NCBI RefSeq assembly: GCF_001544075.1
Contig: NZ_BCNT01000004.1
Coordinates: 372,001 to 436,000 of the forward strand
Direction: 5' to 3'
Length of the DNA: 64,000 bases
Source: Comamonas terrae
Lineage (GTDB): Bacteria > Pseudomonadota > Gammaproteobacteria > Burkholderiales > Burkholderiaceae_C
A program made the translations under genes and the position numbers. This document shows positions 35,690-46,009 of this stretch, in pieces (position 1 is the stretch's first letter; the number at the start of each line of letters is the position of its first letter). Below the pieces are notes generated by a model that did no database searches, had not been told where the DNA came from, and saw only the letters and a program-made list of their open reading frames with translations.

Positions 35690-37131
35690 TGGCGGGCCTC
35701 CGCGGAGGCGGTGCCGCCGGCCGTCTGCTGCAGCAGCGGATCCAGCGGCGCGCCGCCCAGCGCCTTGTACAGCGCGACATAGGCCAGGGACTGCGCGGCC
35801 TGGGCCGTGGCCATGTCGCTTTGCGCTTGCAGCAGCGCGCGCTGCTCGTCCATGGCACCCAGGGGGCTGTCCAGGCCGAGCTTCTGGCGCACGCCTTGGG
35901 CGCGGACCTGTTGTTGCAGCAGAGTGCCCGTCTGCTCCAGCTGGCGCTGGCGCTCCTGCTGCGCCGCCATCGCGGCCAGCGAGGCTTCCACATCGGCGAT
36001 GCCATTGAGTACGCTCTGGCGGTAGCCCTTGATGGCGGCCTGCAGGCCCAGTTCGCCGGCATCGGCCTGGGCGCGGCGGCGGCCCCAGTCGAACAGCGGT
36101 ATGTCGATCTGCGGCCCGAACACGGGCATGTAGTCGGACGTGGTCCTGAAGTTCTGCGTCAGGTTGTACGAGTACAGGATGGAGCCGGTCAGCGTCAGCC
36201 GCGGATACAGCGCGGCATGAGCGATGCCGGCATCGGCCGCCGCGCGTTCGACGGCGGCCTCGGCGCTCCGGATGTCGGGCCGGGTGCGCAGCATGTCGGC
36301 CGGCACGGCCGCCGGGGGGCGGGCCTGCGGCGCCGGCAGCGCAGCCTGGGCATCGGCGGCCAGCCAGGCGGCGTCAGGGGCCGTGCGGCCCAGCAGCGCG
36401 GCCAGGCCATGGGCGGCACGCGCCTGGGCGGCAACGACCTCGGCCAGCTGGCCCGCCGTCTTGCTGCTTTGCAGTTGCTGCTGCTGCACGGCCAGGCTGC
36501 TGCCCAGGCGCTGCGTGCGGCGTACCTGCAGCAGGCGCAGCGCGTCTGCATCCAGCGTGCCCAGCTGCGCATACAGCGCGCGCTGGCGCTGGGCCAGGCG
36601 GATATCCAGGTAGCGGTGGACCACATCGGCCACCAGGGCCACGCGGGCCGCATGCAGCTGGGCCTGGGCGTCGAGCAGGCCCGCATCGGCCGAGCGCTGC
36701 GCGGATTCCGAGGCGCCGAACAGGCCCAGATCCCAGCTCACGTCGATGCTGGCGTGGAAGTACGAGTCGACGGCCGCGATGTCCTGCAGCGTGCGTGCGC
36801 CGGCCGTCACGCCGGGCATGTAGGCGGAGTGCGCGGTGCCGGCCAGCAGGCGCTGCTGGCGCACGCGCAGCTGTGCCTGCGCCACGTCCAGGTTCTGGGC
36901 CAGGGCTTCCTCGACCAGGGCATTGAGCTGCGGGTCGTTCCAGGCCTGCCACCAGCTGCGCAGGTCGGGCGCCGGCTGGCGGCCGGCATCGGCCGTCTGC
37001 TGGCTCCAGTGCGCGGGCACGGAGCGGTCCAGCTCCACGGGCAGGGGCGCGGCGCAGCCGGCCAGCAGCGCGACAGCGCCCAGGCACCAACCGCTTATGC
37101 GGGCAAAAGGAACATGGATGGCAGGTTTCAC
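35686..37131 (-). CDS. NodT-type outer-membrane efflux lipoprotein
   Basis: A TolC/OprM-like factor of about 481 residues. A lipoprotein signal (ISGWCLGAVALLAGC) precedes the mature chain, and two OEP repeats follow, each with long alpha-helical regions (LNALVEEALAQNLDVAQAQL; MLRTRPDIRSAEAAVERAAA, the family hallmark RPDI). The start is uncertain: GTG at 37131 gives a typical lipoprotein signal, while an in-frame TTG at 37197 would add 22 residues. Neither has a clear ribosome site. It leads the minus-strand operon and completes the pump. Confidence 0.85.
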   Translation of the reverse strand: MKPAIHVPFARISGWCLGAVALLAGCAAPLPVELDRSVPAHWSQQTADAGRQPAPDLRSWWQAWNDPQLNALVEEALAQNLDVAQAQLRVRQQRLLAGTAHSAYMPGVTAGARTLQDIAAVDSYFHASIDVSWDLGLFGASESAQRSADAGLLDAQAQLHAARVALVADVVHRYLDIRLAQRQRALYAQLGTLDADALRLLQVRRTQRLGSSLAVQQQQLQSSKTAGQLAEVVAAQARAAHGLAALLGRTAPDAAWLAADAQAALPAPQARPPAAVPADMLRTRPDIRSAEAAVERAAADAGIAHAALYPRLTLTGSILYSYNLTQNFRTTSDYMPVFGPQIDIPLFDWGRRRAQADAGELGLQAAIKGYRQSVLNGIADVEASLAAMAAQQERQRQLEQTGTLLQQQVRAQGVRQKLGLDSPLGAMDEQRALLQAQSDMATAQAAQSLAYVALYKALGGAPLDPLLQQTAGGTASAEARQ

Positions 37132-37450
37132 GGCAACGCGACGGGGGCAGAAGGCTGGTGAAAATCCGGACACCAGCAGGCAAAAAGGGAGAGACAAGCC
37201 CCCAAGGTCGGTATTGGATAAGGCAAAGCTTGCGCCTCAATGCATGGTTTATGTAGGAAATATGGAGATTGCGCTGTGCTTCTGCGCCGCGCGATTGTCA
37301 TCCCATAATGCGCCGTGGTACACCGCGACGACCCTTGTGTTGCGGTGTTTTTGATCGGGGCTTGTGCAGGCGGACAGCCGTCCGTGGCTATGGCCGGCCG
37401 GCTGCGGCCCGGGCCGGCCGGCTTGCGCAAGCCGTGTCGGTGTTATTGCT
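37132..37450. other. 319-bp divergent control region between the efflux operon and the two-component genes
   Basis: No gene is supported here. It holds an AT-richer stretch around 37210-37320 that should contain the promoters of both units, a terminator-like hairpin at 37320-37348 on the plus strand, and GC palindromes (GGCCGGCCGG) around 37390-37425. The AT-rich start regions do not give a single convincing -35/-10 pair, so none is called. Confidence 0.5.
37320..37348 (+). terminator. terminator-like hairpin in the leader of the response-regulator gene
   Basis: ACACCGCGAC pairs with GTTGCGGTGT (one G-T pair) around a 9-nt loop and runs into TTTTT. It stands about 100 bp before the response-regulator ATG on the coding strand. 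It could stop a short upstream transcript or act as a conditional attenuator. Confidence 0.5.
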
Positions 37451-38173
37451 ATGAACTCTTTTGCACAGCCTGCAGCCACGCCCCTGGTGCTGGTCGTCGA
37501 GGACGAGCCCGGCATTGCCAGCATCCTGAGCGCCTACCTGGAGCGTGACGGACTGCGTGCGCGCGTGGCCCAGGACGGCGAGGAAGCGCTGCAGCTGTTT
37601 CGCCAGCTGCGGCCGGATCTGGTGCTGCTGGACATCCATCTGCCCAAGGTCGACGGTGTCGACGTGCTGCGCGTGATCCGCAACGAAGGCCAGGTACCCG
37701 TCATCATGGTCACGGCCCTGGCCGGGGATGTGGACAAGCTGCTGGCCCTGCGCATGGGCGCCGACGACTATGTGGTCAAGCCCTTCAATCCGCCGGAGGT
37801 GGTGGCGCGCGTGCGTGCGGTGCTGCGCCGCACCCAGGCGCAGCCGGCCGCGGTGGCGGCGCCGATACGCGTGGGCCCCATAGAGATCGACGAGCAGGCC
37901 CACAGCGCCGTGGTGTACGACGCCAAGGGCTTAGCCACGCCGCTGCCGCTGACGCTGACGGAATTCCGGCTGCTGGCCTGCCTGGCCGCCCAGCCGCGGC
38001 GCTGCTTCTCGCGCGCCTACCTGATCGAGAACTGCCTGCCCGAGAGCGATGCGCTGGAGCGCGTGATCGACTCCCATCTGTCCAAGCTGCGGCGCAAGCT
38101 GCAGCAGGCCGGGCAGGACGGCCTGATAGAGACGGTGCGCGGCATCGGGTACCGGCTATGGCCCTGGGACTGA
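37451..38173 (+). CDS. OmpR/BaeR-type response regulator
   Basis: A 240-residue regulator: receiver domain with VVEDEP acidic pocket, phospho-acceptor D61 in LVLLDIHLPKVDG, MVTAL and K in DDYVVKPFNPPEV, followed by an OmpR winged helix (LTLTEFRLLACLAAQP, VIDSHLSKLRRKL, ETVRGIGYRL). The gene overlaps the kinase gene by 16 bp. It is divergent from the efflux operon and, as with BaeSR and similar envelope-stress systems, is the likely regulator of that pump. Confidence 0.92.
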   Translation: MNSFAQPAATPLVLVVEDEPGIASILSAYLERDGLRARVAQDGEEALQLFRQLRPDLVLLDIHLPKVDGVDVLRVIRNEGQVPVIMVTALAGDVDKLLALRMGADDYVVKPFNPPEVVARVRAVLRRTQAQPAAVAAPIRVGPIEIDEQAHSAVVYDAKGLATPLPLTLTEFRLLACLAAQPRRCFSRAYLIENCLPESDALERVIDSHLSKLRRKLQQAGQDGLIETVRGIGYRLWPWD

Positions 38174-39333
38174 ACCGCATCTGGGTGCGCTTCGGCCTGT
38201 GGATCACGGCCACGGTGCTGGTCACCATCGCCTCGCTGACGCTGGGCGTGCTGGTGTTCTCTGAGCTGCAATACCGCGACTTCTACAAGAACCTGCCCGC
38301 ATCCGTGCAGGCCGAACTGGACGAGCTCAATGCCCGCAAGCTGGACGACAGCCCGCGCGCACTGCAGATCTACAGCCAGTACTGGGACGGCGGGGACCTG
38401 TATTTCGGCGAACGCTGGTCGCTGCTCATCGGCCTGGCGGTCTGCGTGCCCCTGGGGCTGGGCGCGGGCTTCTGGGTGTCGCGGCGCATCACGCGGCCGC
38501 TGGCCTCCATGGTGGAAGTGGCCAAGCGCGTGGAGCAGGGCGATCTGGCCGCGCGCGCGGTCAAGGGCAAGGCCCATGGCGAGATGGCCGAGATGATCGA
38601 CACCTTCAACGGCATGGTGGACTCGCTGGAGACCCTGGAGAACGAGCGCCGGGCCACGGCGGCCTCCATCTCGCATGAACTGCGCACGCCCCTGACCGTG
38701 CTGCAGGCGCGCCTGCATGCGATGTGCGACGGCGTGATCGACGCCAGCCCCGCCGAGATCCGGATGCTGCTGTCGCAGGTCGAGCACCTGGGGCGGCTGG
38801 TGGGCGACCTGCATACGCTGTCCATGGCCGATGCCGGCCAGCTGTCGCTGCAAAAGCGCAAGCTCGACCTGGCCGAGCTGGTCGGCGAAGTGGTGGACCA
38901 GCTGCATCCGCAGCTGCAGGAGCAGGGCATGCAGCTGTCGCTGACGCTGCCGGTGCAGGAGGGCTCGGGCACCACGGAAATCCGCGCCGACGCCGACCGC
39001 ATGCGCCAGATCATCTCCAACCTCATCAGCAATGCCATGCGCCATGCGGGCAGCGGGCACTGGCTGGGCGTGGAGGTGGCGACCGAGACCGACGCGCAGC
39101 TGGAGCAATGGGTGGTGCTGCGCATCAGCGATGCGGGCCCGGGCCTGCCCGCGGAGCTGCAAAGTCATCCGTTCCAGCGTTTTGCCCAGGCGCCGGGCAA
39201 GCGCCGGCGCGAAGGCTCGGGCCTGGGCCTGTCCATCGTGCGGGCGCTGACGGTGCTGCAGGGCGGCACCGTCCACGCCGACAGCTCGGAGCGCGGCGGC
39301 GCCCGCTTCAATCTGCGCTTTCCTAGAAGTTGA
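38158..39333 (+). CDS. sensor histidine kinase (BaeS-like)
   Basis: A 391-residue membrane kinase. TM1 lies at about 10-36, a short periplasmic segment of about 50 residues follows, TM2 is at about 88-108, then a HAMP domain, H-box SISHELRTPLTVLQ with H173, N-box ISNLISNAMRHA, and G-boxes DAGPGLP and GSGLGLSIVRAL. The small sensor domain suggests sensing within the membrane or of a simple envelope cue. Start ATG lies inside the end of the regulator gene, so the pair is coupled. Confidence 0.92.
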   Translation: MALGLNRIWVRFGLWITATVLVTIASLTLGVLVFSELQYRDFYKNLPASVQAELDELNARKLDDSPRALQIYSQYWDGGDLYFGERWSLLIGLAVCVPLGLGAGFWVSRRITRPLASMVEVAKRVEQGDLAARAVKGKAHGEMAEMIDTFNGMVDSLETLENERRATAASISHELRTPLTVLQARLHAMCDGVIDASPAEIRMLLSQVEHLGRLVGDLHTLSMADAGQLSLQKRKLDLAELVGEVVDQLHPQLQEQGMQLSLTLPVQEGSGTTEIRADADRMRQIISNLISNAMRHAGSGHWLGVEVATETDAQLEQWVVLRISDAGPGLPAELQSHPFQRFAQAPGKRRREGSGLGLSIVRALTVLQGGTVHADSSERGGARFNLRFPRS

Positions 39334-39431
39334 CACCCCCTGAGCGGCTACGCCGCTTCCCCCCAAGGGGGACGACGGCCTCGCGGCGGGCGGCCCTTGC
39401 TCGCCGTTCCGCGCTTGGGCCGCGCCAGTAT
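39334..39431. repeat. copy D of the stop-anchored repeat (after the histidine kinase)
   Basis: CACCCCCTGAGCGGC begins immediately after the kinase TGA, exactly as in copy C. The first hairpin is GCGGC-TAC-GCCGC. The second hairpin is reduced to CCCCAAGGGG. CCCTTGCTCG and a TTGGGCCGCGCCAGT tail follow. It lies in the short gap between the kinase and the convergent MBL gene. Confidence 0.85.
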
Positions 39432-39441
39432 CAAGGGCCTG

Positions 39442-40080
39442 TTATGTCCCGCTGACGTAGGGATTCATCTTGCGCTCGCGGCCAAAGCTGCTTTCGGGGC
39501 CGTGGCCCGGGATGAACACGGTCTGGTCGCCCATGGGCCACAGCCGCTGGACGATGCTGGAGATCAGCTGTTCATGGTTGCCCTGGGGAAAGTCCGTGCG
39601 GCCGATGCTGCCGGCAAACAGCACGTCGCCGACAAAGCAGCGGTCGATCTGCGGCGCATGGAACACCACATGGCCGGGCGTATGGCCGGGGCAGTGGCGC
39701 ACCTTCAGGGTCTCCTGGCCTATGGACACCGTGTCGCCATCGTGCAGCCAGCGCGTGGGGGTGAAGGGCTCCGAGTGCGGGAAGCCGAACATCGCGCCCT
39801 GCTGCGGCAATGCCTCGATCCAGAACTGGTCTCCGGGATGCGGGCCGATGATGGGCAGCTGCTGCGCATCGGCCAGCTCGCGCGTGCCGCCCGCATGGTC
39901 GATATGGGCGTGCGTCAGCCAGATGGCCTTGAGCTTCAGGCCCAGGCGCTCGACTTCCCAGCCGATCTGCTCGAGGTCGCCGCCCGGATCGATGACGGTC
40001 GCGTCCATGGTCTGGTCGCACCAGACCAGCGAGCAGTTCTGCTGGAAGGCGGTGACGGGGATGGTGTGGTATTGCAACAT
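39442..40080 (-). CDS. metallo-beta-lactamase-fold hydrolase (glyoxalase II-like)
   Basis: A 212-residue MBL protein with THAHIDHAGG (the HxHxDH zinc motif), HCPGHTPGH, GDVLFAGSIGRTD and a terminal IPGHG. The family includes hydroxyacylglutathione hydrolase and persulfide dioxygenase; short length and the GSIGRTD pattern are those of the YcbL-type glyoxalase II-like group. ATG 40080 is chosen because it gives the typical MLQYHTIPVTAFQQN start. It stands alone between a dispersed repeat and the pnt promoter region. Confidence 0.87.
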   Translation of the reverse strand: MLQYHTIPVTAFQQNCSLVWCDQTMDATVIDPGGDLEQIGWEVERLGLKLKAIWLTHAHIDHAGGTRELADAQQLPIIGPHPGDQFWIEALPQQGAMFGFPHSEPFTPTRWLHDGDTVSIGQETLKVRHCPGHTPGHVVFHAPQIDRCFVGDVLFAGSIGRTDFPQGNHEQLISSIVQRLWPMGDQTVFIPGHGPESSFGRERKMNPYVSGT

Positions 40081-40440
40081 GGGTGACTTGTAATTTTCAG
40101 CTAATTGCGTAGCCTCGCTCGGCGAACTCCGCAAGCATGCCATGACAGGCCATGGGCATCAAAAATGCTCGCCCGGACCGTCCCGGCATCCTCCATATGC
40201 GCTAGCGCAGATACGACTGCCCCAATCGGGCGCGGTCTGCTACAAAGCGCCTAGCGGGCAAACGCTCCATCGAAGCGGCCCACCCGGTTTCAGGATTTCA
40301 GGCCGTGCGTCGTCCGTGCCGCTCACTTCCCGCCAGCCCGCTTCCTCTCCGGAACGGGTGAGACTGCGCCGGATGCAGGGAGCGCCCCACGAGAGACGCA
40401 AAGCCTGGTGTGACGATTTCAAAACTCCAGGAGATCTCCC
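40081..40440. other. 360-bp gap upstream of pntA
   Basis: No gene is supported. It must carry the pntAB promoter and leader and the divergent promoter of the MBL gene. AGGAG lies 7 nt before the pntA ATG. The rest is moderately GC-rich with no strong hairpin, operator or riboswitch-like structure that I could identify by eye. Confidence 0.5.
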
Positions 40441-42108
40441 ATGCAGACCAGTCCCAGCCCTACGCCGCAGTCCGCCGGCACCCCCCAGCCTAGTGATGCC
40501 CAGCGTGGTGACGCCCAACGCATAGGCGTGCCCAAGGAAACCTTCCCGCTGGAAAAACGGGTCGCCACGGTTCCCGATGTGGTCGAGAAGCTCGTCAAGC
40601 TGGGCTTTCAGGTCGCGGTCGAATCGGGCGCAGGCGAGGCTGCCAACTTCAGCGATGACGCCTACCGCGCCGCGGGCGCCGAGATCCTGCCCGATGCCGC
40701 GTCGCTGTGGGCTGCGTCCGACATCGTGCTCAAGGTGCGCCCGCCGAGCGAAGCCGAGGTGGCGCTGATGCGCGAAGGCGGCACGCTGATCGACTTCATC
40801 TGGCCCGCGCAGAACCCCACGCTGATGCATCAGCTGGCCGCGAAGAAGGCCACGGTGCTGGCCATCGACTGCCTGCCGCGCACGCTCTCGCGCGCACAGA
40901 AGATGGATGCGCTGACCTCCACGGCCGGCGTCTCAGGCTACCGCGCCGTGATCGAGGCGGCCAATGCCTTTGGCCGCTACTTCAACGGCCAGATCACGGC
41001 CGCGGGCAAGGTGCCGCCGGCCAAGGTCTTCGTCGCCGGCGCCGGCGTGGCCGGTCTGGCGGCCATCGGCACGGCGGCCAACCTGGGCGCCATCGTGCGC
41101 GCCAACGACACGCGCGCCGAGGTGGCCGACCAGGTCAAGTCGCTGGGCGGCGAGTTCGTCAAGGTGGACTACGAGGAAGACGGCTCGGGCGGCGGCGGCT
41201 ACGCCAAGGTCATGAGCGAGGGCTTCCAGGCCGCGCAGCGCCAGATGTATGCGCAGCAGGCCAAGGATGCCGACATCATCATCACCACCGCGCTGATCCC
41301 CGGCAAGCCGGCGCCCAAGCTCATCACCGCCGAGATGGTGCAGAGCATGAAGCCCGGCAGCGTGATCGTGGACATGGCCGCCGAGCAGGGCGGCAACTGC
41401 GAGCTCACCGTGCCCGGCGAGGCCGTGGTGCGCCATGGCGTGACCATCATCGGCTACACCGACCTGGCCTCGCGCCTGGCCAAGCAGTCGTCCACGCTGT
41501 ACGCCACCAACCTGCTGCGCCTGATCGAAGAGCTGTGCAAGGCCAAGGACGGCGTGGCCGTGGTCAACATGGAGGACGACGCGATCCGCGGCCTCACCGT
41601 CATCAAGGACGGCGAGATCACCTGGCCCGCGCCGCCGCTCAAGCAGGCCCCTGCGCCCGCCCCCAAGGCCGCGGCCGCGCCCGTGGAGCAGAAGAAGAGC
41701 GGCCACGGCCATGGCGCCGGCGCGCCCATGCCGGTCAAGTCGCTGGTCATCGTGTTCGCGGTGGCGGCCGTGCTGTTCGCGCTGATCGGCGCCTATGCGC
41801 CCGCGGCCTTCCTCGGCCACTTCACGGTGTTCGTGCTGGCCTGCTTCATCGGCTACATGGTGGTGTGGAACGTGACGCCCGCGCTGCACACGCCGCTGAT
41901 GAGCGTGACCAACGCCATCTCCAGCATCATCGCCATCGGGGCGCTGGTGCAGATTGCGCCGCCAGAAATGGGAGGTGTAGCGGGGACCAACGGCCGGCCT
42001 GACAGCCTCATCATGTGGCTGGCCTTTGCCGCGCTGGTGCTCACGGCCGTCAACATGTTCGGCGGCTTTGCCGTCACGCGCCGCATGCTGGCCATGTTCC
42101 GCAAGTAA
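40441..42108 (+). CDS. pntA: NAD(P)+ transhydrogenase subunit alpha (PntA)
   Basis: A 555-residue subunit of the proton-translocating transhydrogenase, which uses the proton gradient to make NADPH from NADH. It carries the NAD(H)-binding domain I ([20 protein letters not shown]; the Rossmann segment [33 protein letters not shown]) and, after an Ala/Pro linker at about 400-425, the first membrane helices of domain II ([20 protein letters not shown] and following). It is thus the undivided E. coli-type alpha subunit. An extra 27 low-complexity residues precede the conserved start. Confidence 0.95.
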   Translation: MQTSPSPTPQSAGTPQPSDAQRGDAQRIGVPKETFPLEKRVATVPDVVEKLVKLGFQVAVESGAGEAANFSDDAYRAAGAEILPDAASLWAASDIVLKVRPPSEAEVALMREGGTLIDFIWPAQNPTLMHQLAAKKATVLAIDCLPRTLSRAQKMDALTSTAGVSGYRAVIEAANAFGRYFNGQITAAGKVPPAKVFVAGAGVAGLAAIGTAANLGAIVRANDTRAEVADQVKSLGGEFVKVDYEEDGSGGGGYAKVMSEGFQAAQRQMYAQQAKDADIIITTALIPGKPAPKLITAEMVQSMKPGSVIVDMAAEQGGNCELTVPGEAVVRHGVTIIGYTDLASRLAKQSSTLYATNLLRLIEELCKAKDGVAVVNMEDDAIRGLTVIKDGEITWPAPPLKQAPAPAPKAAAAPVEQKKSGHGHGAGAPMPVKSLVIVFAVAAVLFALIGAYAPAAFLGHFTVFVLACFIGYMVVWNVTPALHTPLMSVTNAISSIIAIGALVQIAPPEMGGVAGTNGRPDSLIMWLAFAALVLTAVNMFGGFAVTRRMLAMFRK

Positions 42109-42138
42109 CAACGACAACAACAAAGAAGGAAGACGAAC

Positions 42139-43554
<1,416 letters not shown>

Positions 43555-43572
43555 GCACCGGCGCATGAAGCC

Positions 43573-43604
43573 AAAAAGCCTGCGGCGCACGCCGCAGGCT
43601 TTTT
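43573..43604 (+). terminator. intrinsic terminator after pntB
   Basis: AAAAAGCCTGCGGCG pairs perfectly with CGCCGCAGGCTTTTT around two central bases, followed by more T. Its A-rich left side also lets it work for the convergent xth transcript. Confidence 0.9.
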
Positions 43605-43624
43605 TATTCTGCTCGCCATTAAGG

Positions 43625-43700
43625 AGCTGTCAGCGCTTGCTGTTCAAGTAATCCTGATGCATAAGCATCTGAAGACGAATGGTGGCTGGCGCTGACAGCT
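43625..43700. repeat. inverted pair of short dispersed repeats between pntB and xth
   Basis: AGCTGTCAGCGC at 43625-43636 recurs perfectly inverted at 43689-43700, 52 bases apart. Both arms match the AGCTGnnnGCGCTTG core of the short repeat family, so this looks like two copies facing each other, or one complete element with terminal repeats. Confidence 0.6.
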
Positions 43701-43722
43701 TCTTTTTCAATAGTGCAGCAGG

Positions 43723-44538
43723 CTACAGGCGCATCTCGTAGCCGATGGTGATGGGGGCGTGGTCCGAGAACTTCTCGCCCTTGTAGATGGACTCGGTGCG
43801 CGCCAGCGCGGCCGTGGCCGGCGTGGCCAGGTGGTAGTCCAGGCGCCAGCCCACGTTGTTCGCATAGGCCTGGCCGCGGTTGCTCCACCACGTGTAGCAG
43901 GCATCGGTGGTCTCGGGCTGCAGCAGCCGGTAGACGTCCACGATGCCGCCTGTGGGCTCGGTCTTGTGCAGCAGCTTCGTCATCCAGGCGCGCTCCTCGG
44001 GCGTGAAGCCGCTGTTCTTCTGGTTGCCGCGCCAGTTCTTGAGGTCGATGTTCTGGTGGGCGATGTTGATGTCGCCGCAGAGGATGAACTCGCGCTCGCC
44101 CTTCATCTTCATGAGGTGGGCATGCATCTCGGCGAGGAAGCGGAACTTGGCCTCCTGGCGCATCTCGCCCGAGCTGCCGCTGGGGAAGTAGGCGCTGATG
44201 ATGGACAGCTTGCGCGCGGGCGTGTCGAAGCGCGTCTCCACATAGCGGCCCTCGGCATCGAACTCGTGGGAGCCGAAGCCGATCACCACGTCGCTGGGCT
44301 CGTGGCGCGCATACACGCCCACGCCCGAGTAGCCCTTTTTCTCGGCGAAATGGAAATAGCCCTTCATGCCCGCCAACACCTCGAAGCGCCCGGCCATGTC
44401 GGGCGCCTGGGCCTTGATTTCCTGTACGCAAATACAATCTGGCGCAGTCGCCGCGATCCAGGCCTCCACGCCCTTGGTCGTGGCGGAGCGGATGCCGTTG
44501 AGGTTGAGGCTGGTTAATTTGAACAAGGATGAATCCAT
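43723..44538 (-). CDS. xth: exodeoxyribonuclease III (Xth)
   Basis: A 271-residue AP endonuclease/3'-exonuclease of the EEP fold. [12 protein letters not shown] (metal-site Asn), VQEIKA (metal Glu), [38 protein letters not shown] (catalytic Asp and Asn) and FSDHAPI (catalytic Asp-His) are in order. The ATG at 44538 shares its bases with the pyrE start on the opposite strand. A TTG four codons in would give the more usual short N-terminus, so the exact start is uncertain. Confidence 0.92.
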   Translation of the reverse strand: MDSSLFKLTSLNLNGIRSATTKGVEAWIAATAPDCICVQEIKAQAPDMAGRFEVLAGMKGYFHFAEKKGYSGVGVYARHEPSDVVIGFGSHEFDAEGRYVETRFDTPARKLSIISAYFPSGSSGEMRQEAKFRFLAEMHAHLMKMKGEREFILCGDINIAHQNIDLKNWRGNQKNSGFTPEERAWMTKLLHKTEPTGGIVDVYRLLQPETTDACYTWWSNRGQAYANNVGWRLDYHLATPATAALARTESIYKGEKFSDHAPITIGYEMRL

Positions 44539-45235
44539 GGTGGTGAGTGAGAAACCGGCAGACGGCATGGGCCGTCTGGCGCAGGAATTTGTGCAGTTTG
44601 CCGTCGACGCAGGCGTGCTGCGCTTTGGCGAATTCAAGACCAAGGCCGGGCGCATGAGCCCGTATTTCTTCAATGCCGGCCTGTTCGACGACGGCGCCAA
44701 GATGGCGCGGCTGGCTGAATTCTATGCAAAAGCCATTCTGGCCAGCGGCATCGAGTTCGACATGGTTTTCGGCCCCGCCTACAAGGGCATCCCGCTGGCG
44801 GCCACGGTGGCCGTGGAGCTGGCGCGCCAGGGCAAGAACGTGCCGTTTGCCTACAACCGCAAGGAAGCCAAGGACCACGGCGAAGGCGGCACCCTGGTGG
44901 GCGCGCCGCTGGCCGGCCGTGTGCTCATCGTCGACGACGTGATGTCGGCCGGCACGGCCGCGCGCGAATCCATCGCCATCATCCAGGCCGCGGGCGCCAC
45001 GCCGCATGCCGTGGCGATTGCGCTGGACCGCCAGGAAATGGCCACCGAAAACGGCCAGGACGTACCCCACAGCGCCGTGCAATACGTGCGCAACCAGCTG
45101 GGCATGCAGGTCTGCACCATCGCCAAGCTGGCGGACTTGCTGCTGTACCTGCAGGCGCAGGGCGGCGACGCCGGCCGCGGCCATCACGAACGCGTGCTGG
45201 CCTACCGCCAGCGCTATGGTGTGCAAGACAAATAG
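44537..45235 (+). CDS. pyrE: orotate phosphoribosyltransferase (PyrE)
   Basis: A 232-residue enzyme of de novo pyrimidine synthesis, joining orotate and PRPP to give OMP. Motifs are [43 protein letters not shown] (catalytic loop Lys) and the PRPP-binding [18 protein letters not shown] stands 7 nt before the ATG at 44537, which is the inverse partner of the xth ATG within one CATG. The pyrE ribosome site and promoter must therefore lie inside the xth coding region. Confidence 0.94.
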   Translation: MVVSEKPADGMGRLAQEFVQFAVDAGVLRFGEFKTKAGRMSPYFFNAGLFDDGAKMARLAEFYAKAILASGIEFDMVFGPAYKGIPLAATVAVELARQGKNVPFAYNRKEAKDHGEGGTLVGAPLAGRVLIVDDVMSAGTAARESIAIIQAAGATPHAVAIALDRQEMATENGQDVPHSAVQYVRNQLGMQVCTIAKLADLLLYLQAQGGDAGRGHHERVLAYRQRYGVQDK

Positions 45236-45244
45236 GCAAAACCG

Positions 45245-45277
45245 CCTGTGCAGATCGGAACCGGAGGACTGCACAGG
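45245..45277. other. stem-loop between pyrE and the DUF4124 gene
   Basis: CCTGTGCAG (45245-45253) and CTGCACAGG (45269-45277) form a perfect 9-bp stem around a 15-nt loop. There is no T-run after it, so it is not a classical terminator. It may slow transcription or protect the pyrE message. Confidence 0.5.
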
Positions 45278-45298
45278 CCCCAAGGGAGCAAGTCACTC

Positions 45299-45967
45299 AT
45301 GAAGCAGGCGCTGCAGGCAGCCATCTTTGTATGTGTTCTGGGAGGACTCTGGGCCGGCGCCGCGCTGGCCCAGCCTGCCCCCGCCACCGGCATCTACGCC
45401 TGCACGGACGCCAAGGGCCGGCGCCTCACGGCCGACCGCCCGATTGCCGACTGCGTGGACCGCGACCAGCGCGTGCTGGGCACCACGGGCGTCGAGCTGC
45501 GCCGAGTGGGCCCCACGCTGACCGAGAACGAACGCGCCGAGATGGATGCCCGGCGCCGTCAGCAGCTGGCCGAGCAGCAGCGGCTGCGCGAGGAGCGTGC
45601 GCGCGACAAGGCCCTGCTGCTGCGCTACCCCGAACCGGCCGCCCACGATGCGGCGCGCGCCGAGGCGCTGGCGCAGGTGGACAGCGTGATGGCCGTGGCC
45701 CAGCAGCGCCTGCAGGAGCTGGGCGCGCGGCAGAAGAAGCTCGACACCGAGCTGGAGTTCTACCAGAACGACCCGCGCAAGGCGCCGCCCGGCCTGCGCC
45801 GCCAGTTGCAGGAGAACACGGACTCCCAGCAGGAGCAGCGGCGCTTCCTGCAGCACCAGGCGCAGGAAAGGCAGCGCATCAACCAGCGCTTCGATGCGCA
45901 GCTGGCCGAGCTGCGCCGGCTGTGGGCCGGCGAAGCGGGTGCCGCCGCCGTCACCGCGCGCGAATAG
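45299..45967 (+). CDS. exported DUF4124-domain coiled-coil protein
   Basis: A 222-residue protein with an N-terminal signal peptide (QAAIFVCVLGGLWAGAALAQ, predicted cleavage after ALA). A DUF4124-like segment (GIYACTDAKGRRLTADRPIADC) is followed by a long charged helical region rich in Arg, Gln and Glu (about 95-205) predicted as coiled coil. DUF4124 proteins are periplasmic and of unknown role. The gene follows pyrE by 63 bp, separated by a stem-loop. Confidence 0.8.
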   Translation: MKQALQAAIFVCVLGGLWAGAALAQPAPATGIYACTDAKGRRLTADRPIADCVDRDQRVLGTTGVELRRVGPTLTENERAEMDARRRQQLAEQQRLREERARDKALLLRYPEPAAHDAARAEALAQVDSVMAVAQQRLQELGARQKKLDTELEFYQNDPRKAPPGLRRQLQENTDSQQEQRRFLQHQAQERQRINQRFDAQLAELRRLWAGEAGAAAVTARE

Positions 45968-46001
45968 GCAAATAGGCCCATAGGCAAATAGGCCAATAGG
46001 C
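45962..46001. repeat. tandem AATAGGC repeat at the DUF4124 gene end
   Basis: Five copies of (A)ATAGGC with 1-2 nt spacers run from 45963 to about 46001. The first includes the TAG stop of the DUF4124 gene. Repeats of this kind change in number by slippage; here it affects only the gap between two convergent genes. Confidence 0.7.
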
Positions 46002-46009
46002 GGCAGGGG

